Below are positions 37,116 through 48,662 of a stretch of DNA of 64,000 nucleotides, piece by piece. A model generated the notes under the pieces. The model did not search any database and had not been told where the DNA came from. It saw only the letters and a list, made by a program, of their open reading frames with translations. Where the stretch lies: the NCBI GenBank assembly GCA_951213105.1, contig OX578147.1:124031642-124095641 (forward strand), in the 5' to 3' direction. How positions within the stretch are numbered: position 1 is the stretch's first letter; every line of letters starts with the position of its first letter. Source of the stretch: Amaurobius ferox (Eukaryota; Arthropoda; Arachnida; Araneae; Amaurobiidae). Made by a program: the position numbers and the translations under genes.

Positions 37116-38525
37116 AAGTGAAAAGAATTTTAATATTTTCCGCTATCTAAAATATATAAAATTTTCTGCGAATTGCTACAGTCAAACAAATATATATAAA
37201 TATATAGGTATAAATCTTGAAATATATAAAAAATTCTATGCATAAAATTTTTTTTTTATCTGTATGCTGCAGTTAGCAGCTACAATTTACTATTTTCCTT
37301 AAATACGCTTGCTTTTAAAAACTTATAAAAAATTCTATTTCATCTATAATAATGTTTTTTTATCTTTAAAATTTCAATTTTAGAGCCTCGCACAAAAGCA
37401 ATGAATTGGCATACAAAAGGCATGAGAGATTATTTAAAATTCTTAAACATTGTCAGAATCATAAATAATATACGGTTTATTATAAACAAAAAAGTAAAAT
37501 TACAAAACATGATCTAAAAAAAACATTCTTCTGATTAATTTAAAAAATACATTAAATAATATATTGCATTTCTTTCAATACCAACTGATAATTCAAGGGA
37601 AACCTTCTACCATCTTCTAAAAAAATAACAAAAATAAAATATAAATTGCTAGTTTATTATATATGTATAAAAATAAATTATTTACTATATAAACATGAAA
37701 TTTATTTATTTATTTTCAATATATAAATATAAAATTCATTTATTTATTTTTGATATATAAATATAAAATTTATTTACGACAAAAATAAATTAAAAACTGC
37801 TTGTAATTAAGCACTTTTAAAATAAATTATTTTATATAATGTTGAAAATTGTTTAAGAAATATCTACATGTAACTAAACAAACGAGTATCATGAGAAAAA
37901 GAGACCAGAACGATAGAGCGTCCAAGGACGCCAATGCTTGCAAAGGGGGATCGAACTGTTTGGGATAGGATATGTCAAATACCTGTCTTTTTGAGAGGTT
38001 CTTTATTTGAGATTGACGCTGTCCTACCCGTAAGCAAAAGGTTAAGCGTACATTTAGTGCTATTAAAGCATTCCTCCTCTCCAAAAGAAGTGAAAACATT
38101 TTTATAAAGTTTGGATAACATATACATTTTTATAAAGTTTATACATTTTTATAAAGTTTGAAGAACTTAATACAGAAAGAATAGGCATCCTAAAACTTTA
38201 TTTGTTTTTTTCTGAGAATGAGTAAAATGTCACTTGTACACTTTTGGCTGTCATTCATATTTTTCTTTAAAATAATGTGCATATACACACTTGCCCCCGC
38301 CCTCCTTCATTTTCCTATTCAAAATTGGAAAATTCAATGATCAAAAACTTTTTGTAAAGCTACTTGCTTTTTCCCAAAAAGTTTGGTAAAAGTATTACAT
38401 TCTATTTTCAAATTCATTTAAAAAAAATAATAATAAGAGTGGAGAATTTTCCGGAGACACGTAGCGGAAAATTTTCTCATTTCCGGAAAATTTTCGAAAG
38501 GATATTTTCCGACCCACAGCTCTAA
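37110..38525. repeat. Dispersed repeat R1, second long copy
   Basis: Matches 30500-31775 in the same orientation. It ends 'tttccgacccacagctct', whose reverse complement AGAGCTGTGGGTCGGAAA resembles the start TAGAGATGTGG of the other copy, which supports inverted ends. A minus-strand 90-codon frame at 37827-38099 has no recognisable homology. Confidence 0.55.
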
Positions 38526-41230
38526 TAATATATATAAAGAAACACAAGTGGAATTATTCACAATTTTGTGCAAATTCCTATAGTATTCTAAGTGCAATTG
38601 CTATTCAAAACATTCTATTAGTTTTTTTAATTTAACTTTTAATTTTATTTTTTTTAATTTTAGTTTTTTTAACTTTTCTAAAAGATGTATAAGAATCTCT
38701 GTTCTCGCTATACAAATTTATCCTCGCAGACAGATTTGAAGAATAAATATTCATATCCCATTTATCCCGTTACAAAACATTTCGTTACAAAAAATATACA
38801 ATTGGAACATTATATGCCAAATTGAAAGCGCTATAAAATTGGATAAACATATGCCAAAATGGAAGAGCTAAAATGATATTAGAAGATATATACGTACCAT
38901 CTTTATTCTTTTACAACAATTGGCTAAACACAATATGTGAGCTTGAAAAATATTTACCAAAATGAAACAGATGACTTGATAATGTGAATGAAATTGAAAA
39001 TGTCAATTGTCTCCATAACTTTTCAGTTCGAAATCCGTAATTAGCGTAATCCAGTCAAAAATGAATTCCGACTAAAAAAAAATTATATGCATTTCTTAAG
39101 TATTTAATCCGAAAAGATTTAATAAAAATCGTCTGCTATATAATCTCGTTGGATTTAATTCAGTTACTTAGCAACATGATATTATTTTCTTCAAATAAAT
39201 TTGCGGAAAAAAAATATCATCGTCTGCATTATGTTATGGAAGATTTAACTGTGAAGTTGTGCCTGGATATTTTTCTTTTCATTTTTTCAAAGTAGGGATA
39301 TGATGACTGGGTAGAAAATTAAATACGTAGCTCTCTGGCCTTCTTTTTACTTTTATATGAAATTGAAATCAACAAAAAATGTAACAGAATTCTCTACCAA
39401 TTAATAACTTCTAATACGTATGTTATAAGGTCAGTGTTGCTCATTCACGATGTTTATTCATTTCAATCCAAAATATTTGAATTATTATTGCTTTCCCATA
39501 TAGTAAAATGTATAAGTATTATGAAAATCGAATGGGTCTAAAATTTGAATGATCAAAAATTCGAATTTTATACTTCAGTTTTCAACGGATTTCCACGTTT
39601 TGAATATTCCCGAACTCCATTTCTGAGATAATGTATGCACGTTATGTGTGTGTATGTGTGTGTGTCCATGTGTTTAAGGATCAGAGCCACCCATAGGGGG
39701 ACAGACTCCACTTGGGTGTATGTGTGGGGAAGGATTCAATCTTTAAAAGGGGCCCGATTCTAGGTTCTTTCTGGGAAGGAGGGGAAGACATGAAAGATCC
39801 ACGAGGAAGAAAAAATTAAGTATGGAGGAGGGTCGATATAAATCTTTGTAGGGGACCAAAATTTGTATGGTCGATCCGGTATGGATGCAATGCATAGCGA
39901 ATGGATAAGGCATTTAGAATTGAATTTAAGATTTTTACATGCAATTTAGAACTATTGTCACAATTTGAATATTAAAGTCCTAATGATATTAAAACTATCG
40001 GAATTCTCCAAAATTTGACTTTTGCAAAATGATTTTTACAAAATGAAATTTTTAAATGATTTTTTACAAAAATTAAGAAATTGTGAGAGTTAATTGTGCT
40101 AAAAATAATCATTTAAGCTAAATGTAACATAATCGACCCAATGCCACTCATTTTGGAGCGCTGGATGAACTGTTTTCGACATATTGTACCTTCTTTCAAT
40201 AAATTTATCAAAAGAACTTAAAACACTGTGCATCGTTGAATAAGTTGGGTGCAATTCATTAATATAATTTTCATGTATGTGGGTATAAATTATTTATTTG
40301 GCCAACAAAATTAGTCAAAGTTCTAAAGTTTAGTGTTTCAAAATAAGACAAAAAATATATCTCGTTAGTAACGGCAATAGCAATTGATTCAGCATGCATC
40401 AGTTTCGGAGGCAAGAAGGATCATCAGTCGGGATTAAAAAAAATAAAAAAAATCGTACAACCGTTGGATGTTTTTCGATTTTCGTCCAGCTAATTTCAAT
40501 TTTTACAACTGCACCCAGATAAGTGTCTTAAAAGTGGTGGTACACGAATAAACACAATTTCTTGGAGAACACATTGAGAAGTTTGGAAAACACTTTCCTA
40601 AGCTTCTGTCTGCTCTCGTTAGACATATTCCTTTCTTGTTAAAATTCTCATTGCCGAGAAAATGTAGTTTGACATATTGGTACATTTTCTAAATGTCAAA
40701 AAATAAATAGTTTTAATTTAAATATCTAACAATATGCCACTTGTCATCTCGAAAATTTTGTTTCATCCCTGTTAGAATTTTCAACGAGCAATGGAGTAAA
40801 AATTTGTACTAATATCGAATTTTGTATAGCATAATATTCAAACATTCATCTACAAAACATTAAAAGATATTCATGTGTTTGTTCACTGTTTCAAACAAAG
40901 TTTAGTTAAAATTTCAGGGTTATACTAATGTTGTACTGAAAAACACAATTCAAGCGCACTTTAAGCGATAAGATTTTTATGATTTCTAAACGGTCCACGC
41001 GTGGTGTATTTTACTGAGCACCTGGAATGACAAATTTCGATAAAATATGCGATGCCCAGTTACAAGGAGAAAATACTACCTTAATTAATATATCCCTGTA
41101 CGGCTTTGGCATGATGAGAGAAACAAAGTTTGAATATAAGCTGCTTATGAGAACGCAGGAAGCTGCTTGCAAAACAAACATTTGAAGGTGAGGAAGAAAT
41201 AGAATGCTTCCTGCTATAGATCCTGTAATT
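38525..41230. other. No gene recognised
   Basis: AT-rich. About 39480-39670 holds a stretch ('ttcaacggatttccacgtttt', then 'tgtgtgtgtatg') that resembles the dispersed sequence at 52830-52940. No hairpin of the cluster type was found. Confidence 0.45.
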
Positions 41231-41233
41231 AAG

Positions 41234-41305
41234 GTTAAGGCAGTATCTTCCTCCTTGGTTACAATATTATTAAAATTGTCACCGGGAGGTAAATGCTGCT
41301 TTGAC
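41234..41305 (+). ncRNA. mir-36: miR-36-family hairpin C1
   Basis: First unit, outermost and distinct. 3' product from 41279, seed CACCGGG then AGGUAAAUGCUGC. GGCAG on the left faces CTGCT on the right; other units have CTACT. Confidence 0.75.
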
Positions 41306-41401
41306 TTTAAAACCCTCATCTTCAAGACCTGGGAAAATAATATTTGAAGAAGAGTGAGAAATAGAAAGCTTCTTAATCTAAATCCTGCTTTGCATAATAA
41401 G

Positions 41402-41473
41402 GTTAAGGCAGTATTTTCCTCCTTAGTTACAAAATTAATAAGTTTGTCACCGGGAGGTAAGTACTACTTTGAC
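41402..41473 (+). ncRNA. mir-36: miR-36-family hairpin C2
   Basis: 3' product from 41447, canonical seed. The 5' arm reads TAGTTAC and the loop AAAATTAATAAGTTT. Confidence 0.75.
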
Positions 41474-41563
41474 TTTAAAATCATCATTTTAAAGACCTAA
41501 GGAAAGAATATTTGAAGATGAGTGAGGAATAGAAAGCTTCCTGATCTAGATCCTGCTCTTAAG

Positions 41564-41635
41564 GTTAAGGTAGTATTTTCCTCCTTGGTTACAATATTAA
41601 TAAGCTTGTCACCGGGAGAGAAGTGCTACTTTGAC
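41564..41635 (+). ncRNA. mir-36: miR-36-family hairpin C3
   Basis: Subtype B, 3' product from 41609 (CACCGGGAGAGAAG). GGTAGTATTTT on the left replaces GGCAGTATTTT. Confidence 0.75.
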
Positions 41636-41731
41636 TTGGAAACCATCATTTTTAGGATCTAAGAAAATAATATGTGAAGAAGAGTGAGAAATAGAAAGCT
41701 TCTTAATCTAAATCCTGCTTTGCATAATAAG

Positions 41732-41803
41732 GTTAAGGCAGTATCTTCCTCCTTGGTTACAATATCATTAAACTTGACACCGGGAGGTAAATGTTGCTCT
41801 GAC
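41732..41803 (+). ncRNA. mir-36: miR-36-family hairpin C4
   Basis: Subtype C. The product at 41777 would start with A instead of U (ACACCGGG), seed unchanged; the loop side reads TTGACACC. Confidence 0.7.
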
Positions 41804-41898
41804 TTTAAACCATCATCTTAAGGACCTAGGAAAATAATAATTGAAGAAGAGTGAGAAATAGAAAGCTTCTTAATCTAAATCCTGCTTTGCATAATAAG

Positions 41899-41970
41899 GT
41901 TAAGGCAGTATTTTCCTCCTTGGTTACAATATTAATAAGCTTGTCACCGGGAGGTAAGTGCTACTTTGAC
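41899..41970 (+). ncRNA. mir-36: miR-36-family hairpin C5
   Basis: Subtype A, 3' product from 41944. The full stem runs from GTTAAGGCAG to CTACTTTGAC with one bulge and about three mismatches in 28 positions. Confidence 0.8.
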
Positions 41971-42060
41971 TTTAAAATCATCATTTTCAAGACCTAAGGA
42001 AAGAATATTTGAAGATGAGTGAGAAATAGAAAGCTTCCTGATCTAGATCCTGCTTTTAAG

Positions 42061-42132
42061 GTTAAGGTAGTATTTTCCTCCTTGGTTGCAATATTAATAA
42101 GCTTGTCACCGGGGGAGAAGTGCTACTTTGAC
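42061..42132 (+). ncRNA. mir-36: miR-36-family hairpin C6
   Basis: Subtype B with GGTTGC in the 5' arm and CACCGGGGGAGAAG in the 3' arm from 42106. Confidence 0.75.
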
Positions 42133-42228
42133 TTGGAAACCATCATTTTTAGGATCTAAGAAAATAATATGTGAAGAAGAGTGAGAAATAGAAAGCTTCT
42201 TAATCTAAATCCTGCTTTGCATAATAAG

Positions 42229-42300
42229 GTTAAGGCAGTATCTTCCTCCTTGGTTACAATATCATTAAACTTGACACCGGGAGGTAAATGCTGCCCTGAC
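42229..42300 (+). ncRNA. mir-36: miR-36-family hairpin C7
   Basis: Subtype C, product from 42274 starting ACACCGGG. Its 3' flank reads CTGCCCTGAC. Confidence 0.7.
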
Positions 42301-42395
42301 TTTAAACCATCATCTTAAGGACCTAGGAAAATAATAATTGAAGAAGAGTGAGAAATAGAAAGCTTCTTAATCTAAATCCTGCTTTGCATAATAAG

Positions 42396-42467
42396 GTTAA
42401 GGCAGTATTTTCCTCCTTGGTTACAATATTAATAAGCTTGTCACCGGGAGGTAAATGCTACTTTGAT
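42396..42467 (+). ncRNA. mir-36: miR-36-family hairpin C8
   Basis: Subtype A, 3' product from 42441, with AAATGC instead of AAGTGC. Identical to C13. Confidence 0.8.
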
Positions 42468-42557
42468 TTTAAAATCATCATTTTCAAGACCAAAGAAAAG
42501 AATATTTGAAGATGAGTGAGTAATAGAAAGCTTCCTGATCTAGATCCTGCTTTTAAG

Positions 42558-42629
42558 GTTAAGGTAGTATTTTCCTCCTTGGTTACAATATTAATAAGCT
42601 TGTCACCGGGAGAGAAGTGCTACTTTGAC
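42558..42629 (+). ncRNA. mir-36: miR-36-family hairpin C9
   Basis: Subtype B, 3' product from 42603 (CACCGGGAGAGAAG). Confidence 0.75.
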
Positions 42630-42725
42630 TTGGAAACCATCATTTTTAGGATCTAAGAAAATAATATGTGAAGAAGAGTGAGAAATAGAAAGCTTCTTAA
42701 TCTAAATCCTGCTTTGCACAATAAG

Positions 42726-42797
42726 GTTAAGGCAGTATTTTCCTCCTTGGTTACAATATTAATAAGCTTGTCACCGGGAGGTAAGTGCTACTTTGAC
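42726..42797 (+). ncRNA. mir-36: miR-36-family hairpin C10
   Basis: Subtype A, 3' product from 42771. Here A follows B directly, so the trimer order is broken by loss of a C unit. Confidence 0.8.
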
Positions 42798-42887
42798 TTT
42801 AAAATCATCATTTTCAAGACCTAAGGAAAGAATATTTGAAGATGAGTGAGAAATAGAAAGCTTCCTGATCTAGATCCTGCTTTTAAG

Positions 42888-42959
42888 GTTAAGGTAGTAT
42901 TTTCCTCCTTGGTTACAATATTAATAAGCTTGTCACCGGGGGAGAAGTGCTACTTTGAC
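42888..42959 (+). ncRNA. mir-36: miR-36-family hairpin C11
   Basis: Subtype B, 3' product from 42933 (CACCGGGGGAGAAG). Like C6 but with GGTTAC. Confidence 0.75.
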
Positions 42960-43055
42960 TTGGAAACCATCATTTTTAGGATCTAAGAAAATAATATGTG
43001 AAGAAGAGTGAGAAATAGAAAGCTTCTTAATCTAAATCCTGCTTTGCATAATAAG

Positions 43056-43127
43056 GTTAAGGCAGTATCTTCCTCCTTGGTTACAATATCATTAAACTTG
43101 ACACCGGGAGGTAAATGCTGCTCTGAC
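43056..43127 (+). ncRNA. mir-36: miR-36-family hairpin C12
   Basis: Subtype C, product from 43101 starting ACACCGGG. Confidence 0.7.
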
Positions 43128-43222
43128 TTTAAACCATCATCTTAAGGACCTAGGAAAATAATAATTGAAGAAGAGTGAGAAATAGAAAGCTTCTTAATCT
43201 AAATCCTGCTTTGCATAATAAG

Positions 43223-43294
43223 GTTAAGGCAGTATTTTCCTCCTTGGTTACAATATTAATAAGCTTGTCACCGGGAGGTAAATGCTACTTTGAT
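43223..43294 (+). ncRNA. mir-36: miR-36-family hairpin C13
   Basis: Subtype A, 3' product from 43268. Matches C8 throughout the hairpin. Confidence 0.8.
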
Positions 43295-43384
43295 TTTAAA
43301 ATCATCATTTTCAAGACCAAAGAAAAGAATATTTGAAGATGAGTGAGTAATAGAAAGCTTCCTGATCTAGATCCTGCTTTTAAG

Positions 43385-43456
43385 GTTAAGGGAGTATTTT
43401 CCTCCTTGGTTACAATATTAATAAACTTGTCACCGGGAGAGAAGTGCTACTTTGAC
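43385..43456 (+). ncRNA. mir-36: miR-36-family hairpin C14
   Basis: Subtype B variant, 3' product from 43430. The left arm reads GGGAGTATTTT. Last intact unit. Confidence 0.75.
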
Positions 43457-43551
43457 TTTAAAACCCTCATCTTCAGGACCTAGGAAAATAATATTTGATG
43501 AAGAGTGAGAAATAGAAAGCTTCTTAATCTAAATCCTGCTTTAAATATTAA

Positions 43552-43636
43552 GATTAAGGTAGTATTTTACTCCTTGGTTACAATAATTATAAGCTTGTCA
43601 CTAAGCTTGGACGGAAATCAAATGCTACTTTGACTT
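43552..43636 (+). ncRNA. Decayed miR-36-like hairpin C15 with insertion
   Basis: The seed is broken: GTCAC is followed by an inserted-looking TAAGCTTGGACGG before the AAATGCTAC arm resumes. Unlikely to give a family product. Confidence 0.4.
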
Positions 43637-43783
43637 TAAAATCATCATTTTCAGGACCATAGAATTTGCTTTTCAATGATTACGAAGACATACCATACAT
43701 AAACTACTCTTTTCGGAAAGTTGGATTTGAGTGTGTCTGAAAAATGCCAACTGGAATTGAAAATACTAGTATCCTACTTAAAT

Positions 43784-43855
43784 ATTAAGGCAGTATTATT
43801 CTCCCTGGTGACAGTGCTAAAAAACTTGTCACCGGTAAAATAATACAGCTTTAAT
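43784..43855 (+). ncRNA. miR-36-family hairpin C16
   Basis: GGTGAC pairs fully with GTCACC, removing the mismatch typical of other copies. GTATTATT pairs with AATAATAC. 3' product from 43829, seed CACCGGU. Confidence 0.7.
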
Positions 43856-43954
43856 TTTTAACTTTTCATCTGCAAGGAAGCTACAAAAAGATGATTGTGA
43901 GTGATGACCCTAGATATAACTCCAATGAAAGTGTGCGTTTATAATATTCCAATA

Positions 43955-44020
43955 ATACAATTTACTCCTTGGTTACAATATTAATAAGCTTGCCACTAAG
44001 CTTGGACAGAAATCAAATGC
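43955..44020 (+). ncRNA. Decayed miR-36-like hairpin C17
   Basis: Resembles C15: 'tccttggttacaatatt' followed by TTGCCACTAAGCTTGGACAG. The left basal arm is replaced by unrelated sequence, so the stem is lost. Confidence 0.3.
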
Positions 44021-44179
44021 TACTTTGCCTTTAGAATCATCATTTTCAGGATCTTAAAAGTATCTTTTCAATGATTACGAAGACATACCATACAAAAACT
44101 ACTCTTTTCGGAACGTTCGATTTGAGTGTGTCTGAAAAATGCCAGCTGGAATTGAAAATACTAGTATCCTACTTTAAAT

Positions 44180-44251
44180 ATTAAGGCAGTATTATTCTCC
44201 CTGGTGGCAGTGCTAAAAAACTTGTCACCGGTAGAATAATACGGCTTTAAT
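44180..44251 (+). ncRNA. miR-36-family hairpin C18
   Basis: Duplicate of C16 with GGTGGC and AATAATACGGC. 3' product from 44225, seed CACCGGU. The 400-bp segment carrying C15/C16 appears duplicated here as C17/C18. Confidence 0.65.
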
Positions 44252-44599
44252 TTTTAACTTTTCATCTGCAATGAAGCTACAGAAAGAAAATTGTGAGTGA
44301 TGACACTAGATATAACTCCAATGAAAGTGTGCGTTAATAATATTCCAATAATACAAAGGTTCGATTCACTTTGTACTGATTGCAGAAAATGTTTCCTCTG
44401 GTTTTTGGTGCAATTGACTAGGTAAAGGTCAATGGAGATACTTTTGAGTGTTCTCCTCAAAAGAAAAACATAATCTTAAATTCACGCTATATCACACGAG
44501 AATTGTGTTTTTCATCTGAAGAATGCAATAATATATGGTTGAAAATGAAAGTACGGTTGAAAATCATACGTTACCATGGAATAATGGTTTACATTTCAA

Positions 44600-44672
44600 A
44601 TTAATATAATACTTTCTCCTCGGTTGCAGTACAATCGATTTTGTTGTCCGGAAGAAAGTATTGTTTTAATTT
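44600..44672 (+). ncRNA. miR-36-like hairpin C19 (seed changed)
   Basis: AATACTTTCT pairs perfectly with AGAAAGTATT and CTCGG faces CCGGA, but the loop side reads TTGTTGTCCGG, so the putative product (from 44645) has seed GUCCGGA. The flanking pattern places it in the family. Confidence 0.5.
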
Positions 44673-44689
44673 TGTAATCTCCATCTACA

Positions 44690-45900
44690 AGGAATAGATT
44701 GAAACGTAAAATCGTTTATATGCATTATGTACCAATTACTGTAACATTTGGGAGAAGAAAAATAATAATTCCTGATATTTATAATTTGTATTACAAAAAT
44801 GTGACAACTTGATAGGCTCGAGTAGGTACGATCTATCCATGTTATGCTTTAATAGAAACATCGTAACCAGTTTGGTCGTTTCTATTTGATCTTGATCATA
44901 TATCGCCAAGCCACCAGTCAACATAATTTATTTTGGTGAAAGGGCTCGGTGTAGAATGTGTTTTCTTTATAGACAGCAATTAATTACAGCAGAGTTATTA
45001 ACTATAAATTAAAGCTTGTCCAGCATTGTTTGAAAATTGGAAACTAATGTACAGTCTTGTTAAAATGTGCCAACAGCAGAAAAAATACATGTTTCGACAC
45101 TAATCTATTACAGCAAAAATTAAGTGTGATATATTTTTAGAATCAGCATTTAGTGTTTATTGCTAAATCTTATCCTTTTATGAACAAATTAGAAAATGCG
45201 TAGCAAATACATGCGATCAGCAAATAAAGCAAATCCTCCCCCCCCCCCCCCCCACACACACAGACTTCCCCAATTGGAATGACAATTCGAAATTACGTCA
45301 CTTGTAATAACTTTGATCGTTTCAGTAATCCATAAACAAGAACTCTCAAATGGTGCTCTCAGAAAAATTCTTCCAGAATGTACCAGAAAATACGATTAGC
45401 AGTGCCAGATTTGCAGTCTTAACCTAGACAGAGCATTGTGGTGCTCGCTCACAGACATCAGGTTACGAAACTCTGAACTAGAATAACAGTAGAAAATAGT
45501 TTGTGTACATTAAATAAATCATGGAACGTTTTTAACCGTGATAATTCTCTGGAAATCGATACGTTTTGCTAATCATTTTTAATTTCATCATTTAATACAG
45601 CTATAGGCATGTATATATATCAGCAATGCTAATATTTATATTTTAAATACTCAATTAACATTGTTGTACATGGCACTCAATGGATGATTGTTGGATTAAT
45701 AATGTATATGTATAGCTTTAGTGAATGAGTTTATGATGGTGAGCACACCCAATTGACAGTGTAATTGTTAATATCATACCATTTTAGGTTTAACTGAAAT
45801 CTCTTCATTTACAATAATGATAAATATTTTTCGAAAATCATGATATTTGAAATAGGAACCTAGTAGGAAATTTTGAACGTAGGATCCTCTTCATTGTTCC
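44690..45900. other. No gene recognised
   Basis: AT-rich linker between families C and D, with a C-run and short CA repeat at 45237-45262. No hairpin with the core motif. Confidence 0.45.
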
Positions 45901-45939
45901 AGAATTAACTTTTTAGTTCATGCATTGTGTAATAAGCTG

Positions 45940-46004
45940 AGTTCATGTGATCTAATTGATTATGTTGTTTAAAATATAGTCGTCGAGTGAATCATCAGGT
46001 TGTC
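45940..46004 (+). ncRNA. Diverged hairpin D'1
   Basis: TGATCTAATTGAT (from 45948) pairs with GTCGAGTGAATCA (from 45982) at 11 of 13 positions. Putative 3' product from 45983, seed CGAGUGA. Unit flanks place it in the family despite the seed change. Confidence 0.5.
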
Positions 46005-46363
46005 TATATCAGTTTTCATCATTTGAAGAGCAGCGGTACAAAAGCAATCCTATAAACATTAACACCAAAAGAAAATGCTAGAATGTTGTTTCGCTGCTGG
46101 TAATGGGCTTTTCGTGTTGTAGCAAGCAGCAAATCCTGCAGGATTACTAATATGTGTCTCTGTTAGTTTGCACATTCTACAATGTATATGATCTTATTAA
46201 ATTGTTTTGTTTTAATAGAAAATCTTAAATTTAAAACACCTTATATCTCCCTAACACCTTTACCTTGGACACAGACCCCGTGGGAAGGATTGAAGCCTAG
46301 AATCCTTTTCATTGCTAAATTAACCCTATTTAGAATTTTCAGGTTACCTGAGATGATGGGTCT

Positions 46364-46429
46364 AAGTTGCCGTAATCTACTTGGTTACGTTATTCAAAAT
46401 GTCGTCACCGGATAAATTACGTCAGTTTG
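46364..46429 (+). ncRNA. miR-36-family hairpin D1
   Basis: 3' product from 46405, seed CACCGGA. One left-arm mismatch (TTGCCG for TTGGCG). Confidence 0.7.
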
Positions 46430-46752
46430 GTCTTTATCAGTTTTCATCATTTACGGAGTGACTGGTGTGACTGTTTAAGGACATCCTGTAAGCATTGTCA
46501 ACACAAGAAAGTAAGCTAAGGTTCACTCAAGAAAGTGAGCTAAGGTTTGTGCAGATAACTAATATATTATAAGCATGTGTTTGAGACAATCGGTTTGCTT
46601 TAATTGAAAATCTTGAATTTAGAACAGTGTATATTTCCCAAAGCCATTTACCTTGAAAATACAGACCTCAAGGGAATAATTGAAGCTTAAAATCCTTTTT
46701 CTTGCTAAATTAACCCAAATAAGAATTTTCAGGTTGCATGAGATGATAGGTC

Positions 46753-46820
46753 CAAATTGGCGTGATCTCCTTGGTTACGTTATTCAAAATGTCGTCACCG
46801 GGAAAATTCCGTCAGGTTGA
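46753..46820 (+). ncRNA. mir-36: miR-36-family hairpin D2
   Basis: 3' product from 46795, seed CACCGGG then AAAAUUCCGUCAGG. Near-copy of D3. Confidence 0.75.
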
Positions 46821-47123
46821 TCTTTATCAGTTTTCATCATTTACTGAATGGCTGGAGTGACTGTATCATGACATCCTGTAAACATGGTCGGCACAAGAAA
46901 GTGATCTGAGGTACAATTCCATGTCCAAGCAGCAAAATGATAAGGTAAGTTTTTAACATTAATCATTATAAGTTATGCATTTTTTATATCAATCATTATA
47001 AGTATTTATTGCAATCATTATAAGTTATGTATACAGTCCTCATGGGAATAATTGAAGCTTGAAATCCCTTTTCTTGCTAAATTAACCCAAATAAGAATTT
47101 TCCGGTTGCATGAGATGATGGGT

Positions 47124-47192
47124 CCAAATTGGCGTGATCTCCTTGGTTACGTTATTCAAAATGTCGTCACCGGGAAAATTCCGTCAGTTTGG
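47124..47192 (+). ncRNA. mir-36: miR-36-family hairpin D3
   Basis: 3' product from 47167, seed CACCGGG. Last hairpin before the 1.1-kb segment that is duplicated at 53.6 kb. Confidence 0.75.
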
Positions 47193-47349
47193 TTTTTATC
47201 AGTTTTCATCATTTACTGAATGGCTGGAGTGACTGTATCATGTCATCCTGAAAACATGGTCGGCACAAGAAAGTGATCTAAGGTACAATTCCATGTCCAA
47301 GCAGCAAAATGATAAGGTACGTTTTTAGCATTAATCATTATAAGTTATG

Positions 47350-48480
47350 CATTTTTCTATTTGCTCACATTTCGCAATTTGATAATCAAAATCCCCTTTT
47401 TATGCAATTGTATATAAACCTAGAATAAGGGTCTAAAATACAGTTTTCATTAAATATGAGTTTACGTGAGTGATAAGTCAATTGGCTCTTGTAAACTGTG
47501 ATAAACTTAGTTTGATATCAATTGTCTAGGTCAGGTTTCTCAACACGTTTTTAAGTCAAACTTAGCTTAAAATAATGACTACAATAAAAACATAAGTGTG
47601 ACATATGTGTTTTTGCATACTTAAGTAGCATCCTCATCATTATCCCCCTTGGGTCAATACTTATTTATACTTGTTAGCTTGTTACCAATTTTTAATTTTT
47701 AACATCTCAAAATCCTTGTCCACACAATCGATCCAACTCAACTTCTGTCGTCCGGTGGATCTTTTTCTGATCTGTACGGACACAAACATTTTCTTTCTGA
47801 TTCTTTGGTTACACATTCTTAGCAAATCTCCTGCCAGTTGCATTAACTTTAATGTTATTTAATTATGTCAGAATCTTTATAATTTGCTTAGTTCAAAATT
47901 GTATCTTCTCCAAATACCATTTTCCGGAATTCCACCAAAAATACTCCGCAAAAATTATCGTTTAAAGACGCAAAGAGCTTTTTCATCATGTCCTGTGTGA
48001 GTCTAGGTTTCTGAAGCATAAATTAAGGTAGGTCTTAAGAATAGTTTATATAGATGTAATTTTGTTCTGCCACCAATCGGGTAAGATCTGAAAAAAAAAA
48101 TTCTTGATACCTATAATTCGTTTTTGGATAAGTAGTTATATATTAAGAATAATTAAATTTAATAATATGAAATACTTAATATGCAACTAATATTGCATTT
48201 GTGGCTGAGGCAAACAGGAAAGTTTATGAAGGTATGGCTGCAACGTTGTTATGAAAGTATGGTTTATGAAGATATCGTTGCAAAAAAGAATTTTCAGGGC
48301 CCCCAAATATTCTGTCTTTTAACTCATGACCTCCCGGTGGTGGCGGTGGTGGTGGGGGAGTCATATGGTTCCCTGTTGAGAACCATTTTTCAAGTTTGTT
48401 AGTGACATTATTACGTCAATGTTTTCTTTTCTAGTTTGTTACTACATTTAAGCCTGTGACAGATATCTTTGTATTTATTT
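47350..48480 (+). repeat. Segmental duplicate, copy 1
   Basis: Matches 53580-54960 in the same order: 'tttgctcacatt', 'cctagaataagg', 'caattgtctaggtcaggttt', 'cagaatctttataatttgct', 'gcgcaaaaattatcg'-like, and 'atgacctccc' before a G-rich run. No gene or hairpin inside. Confidence 0.7.
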
Positions 48481-48597
48481 TGTAATCATGATATTTGAAA
48501 TAGGAACCTAGTAGGAAATTTTGAAGTTTGTAGGATCCTCTTCATTGCTTGAGTAACCAGAATTAACTTTTTAGTTCATGCATTGTGTAATAAGCTG

Positions 48598-48662
48598 AGC
48601 TCATGTGATCTAATTGATTATGTTGTTTAAAATATAGTCGTCGAGTGAATCATCAGGTTGTC
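48598..48662 (+). ncRNA. Diverged hairpin D'2
   Basis: Same arms as D'1; putative product from 48641, seed CGAGUGA. Confidence 0.5.

Larger units (their letters stand above)
41234..43640 (+). repeat. Family C hairpin satellite, 167-bp units, trimeric period
   Basis: Fifteen consecutive units, 162 to 168 bp apart, each centred on one hairpin. Three subtypes alternate (B: GGGAGAGAAG or GGGGGAGAAG; C: TTGACACCGGG; A: GGGAGGTAAG), giving a trimer of about 497 bp in the middle. The outermost units are the most diverged, as expected for an array homogenised by unequal exchange. A frame of about 50 codons (…SLVTILISLSPGGKCYFDFK…) is open in many units but is broken in the diverged copies, so I favour RNA over protein. 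Confidence 0.85.

Noticed and set aside
41011..41325. 104-codon minus-strand frame
   Set aside because: Shadow of hairpin unit C1 and its flank; not kept in the next units.
41190..43500. A frame of about 50 codons in C units (SLVTILISLSPGGKCYFDFK) that looks protein-like
   Set aside because: Its most conserved residues coincide with the paired core, related hairpins in the E group have stops or shifts in this frame, and the opposite strand shows an equally conserved-looking peptide. RNA pairing explains the pattern better.
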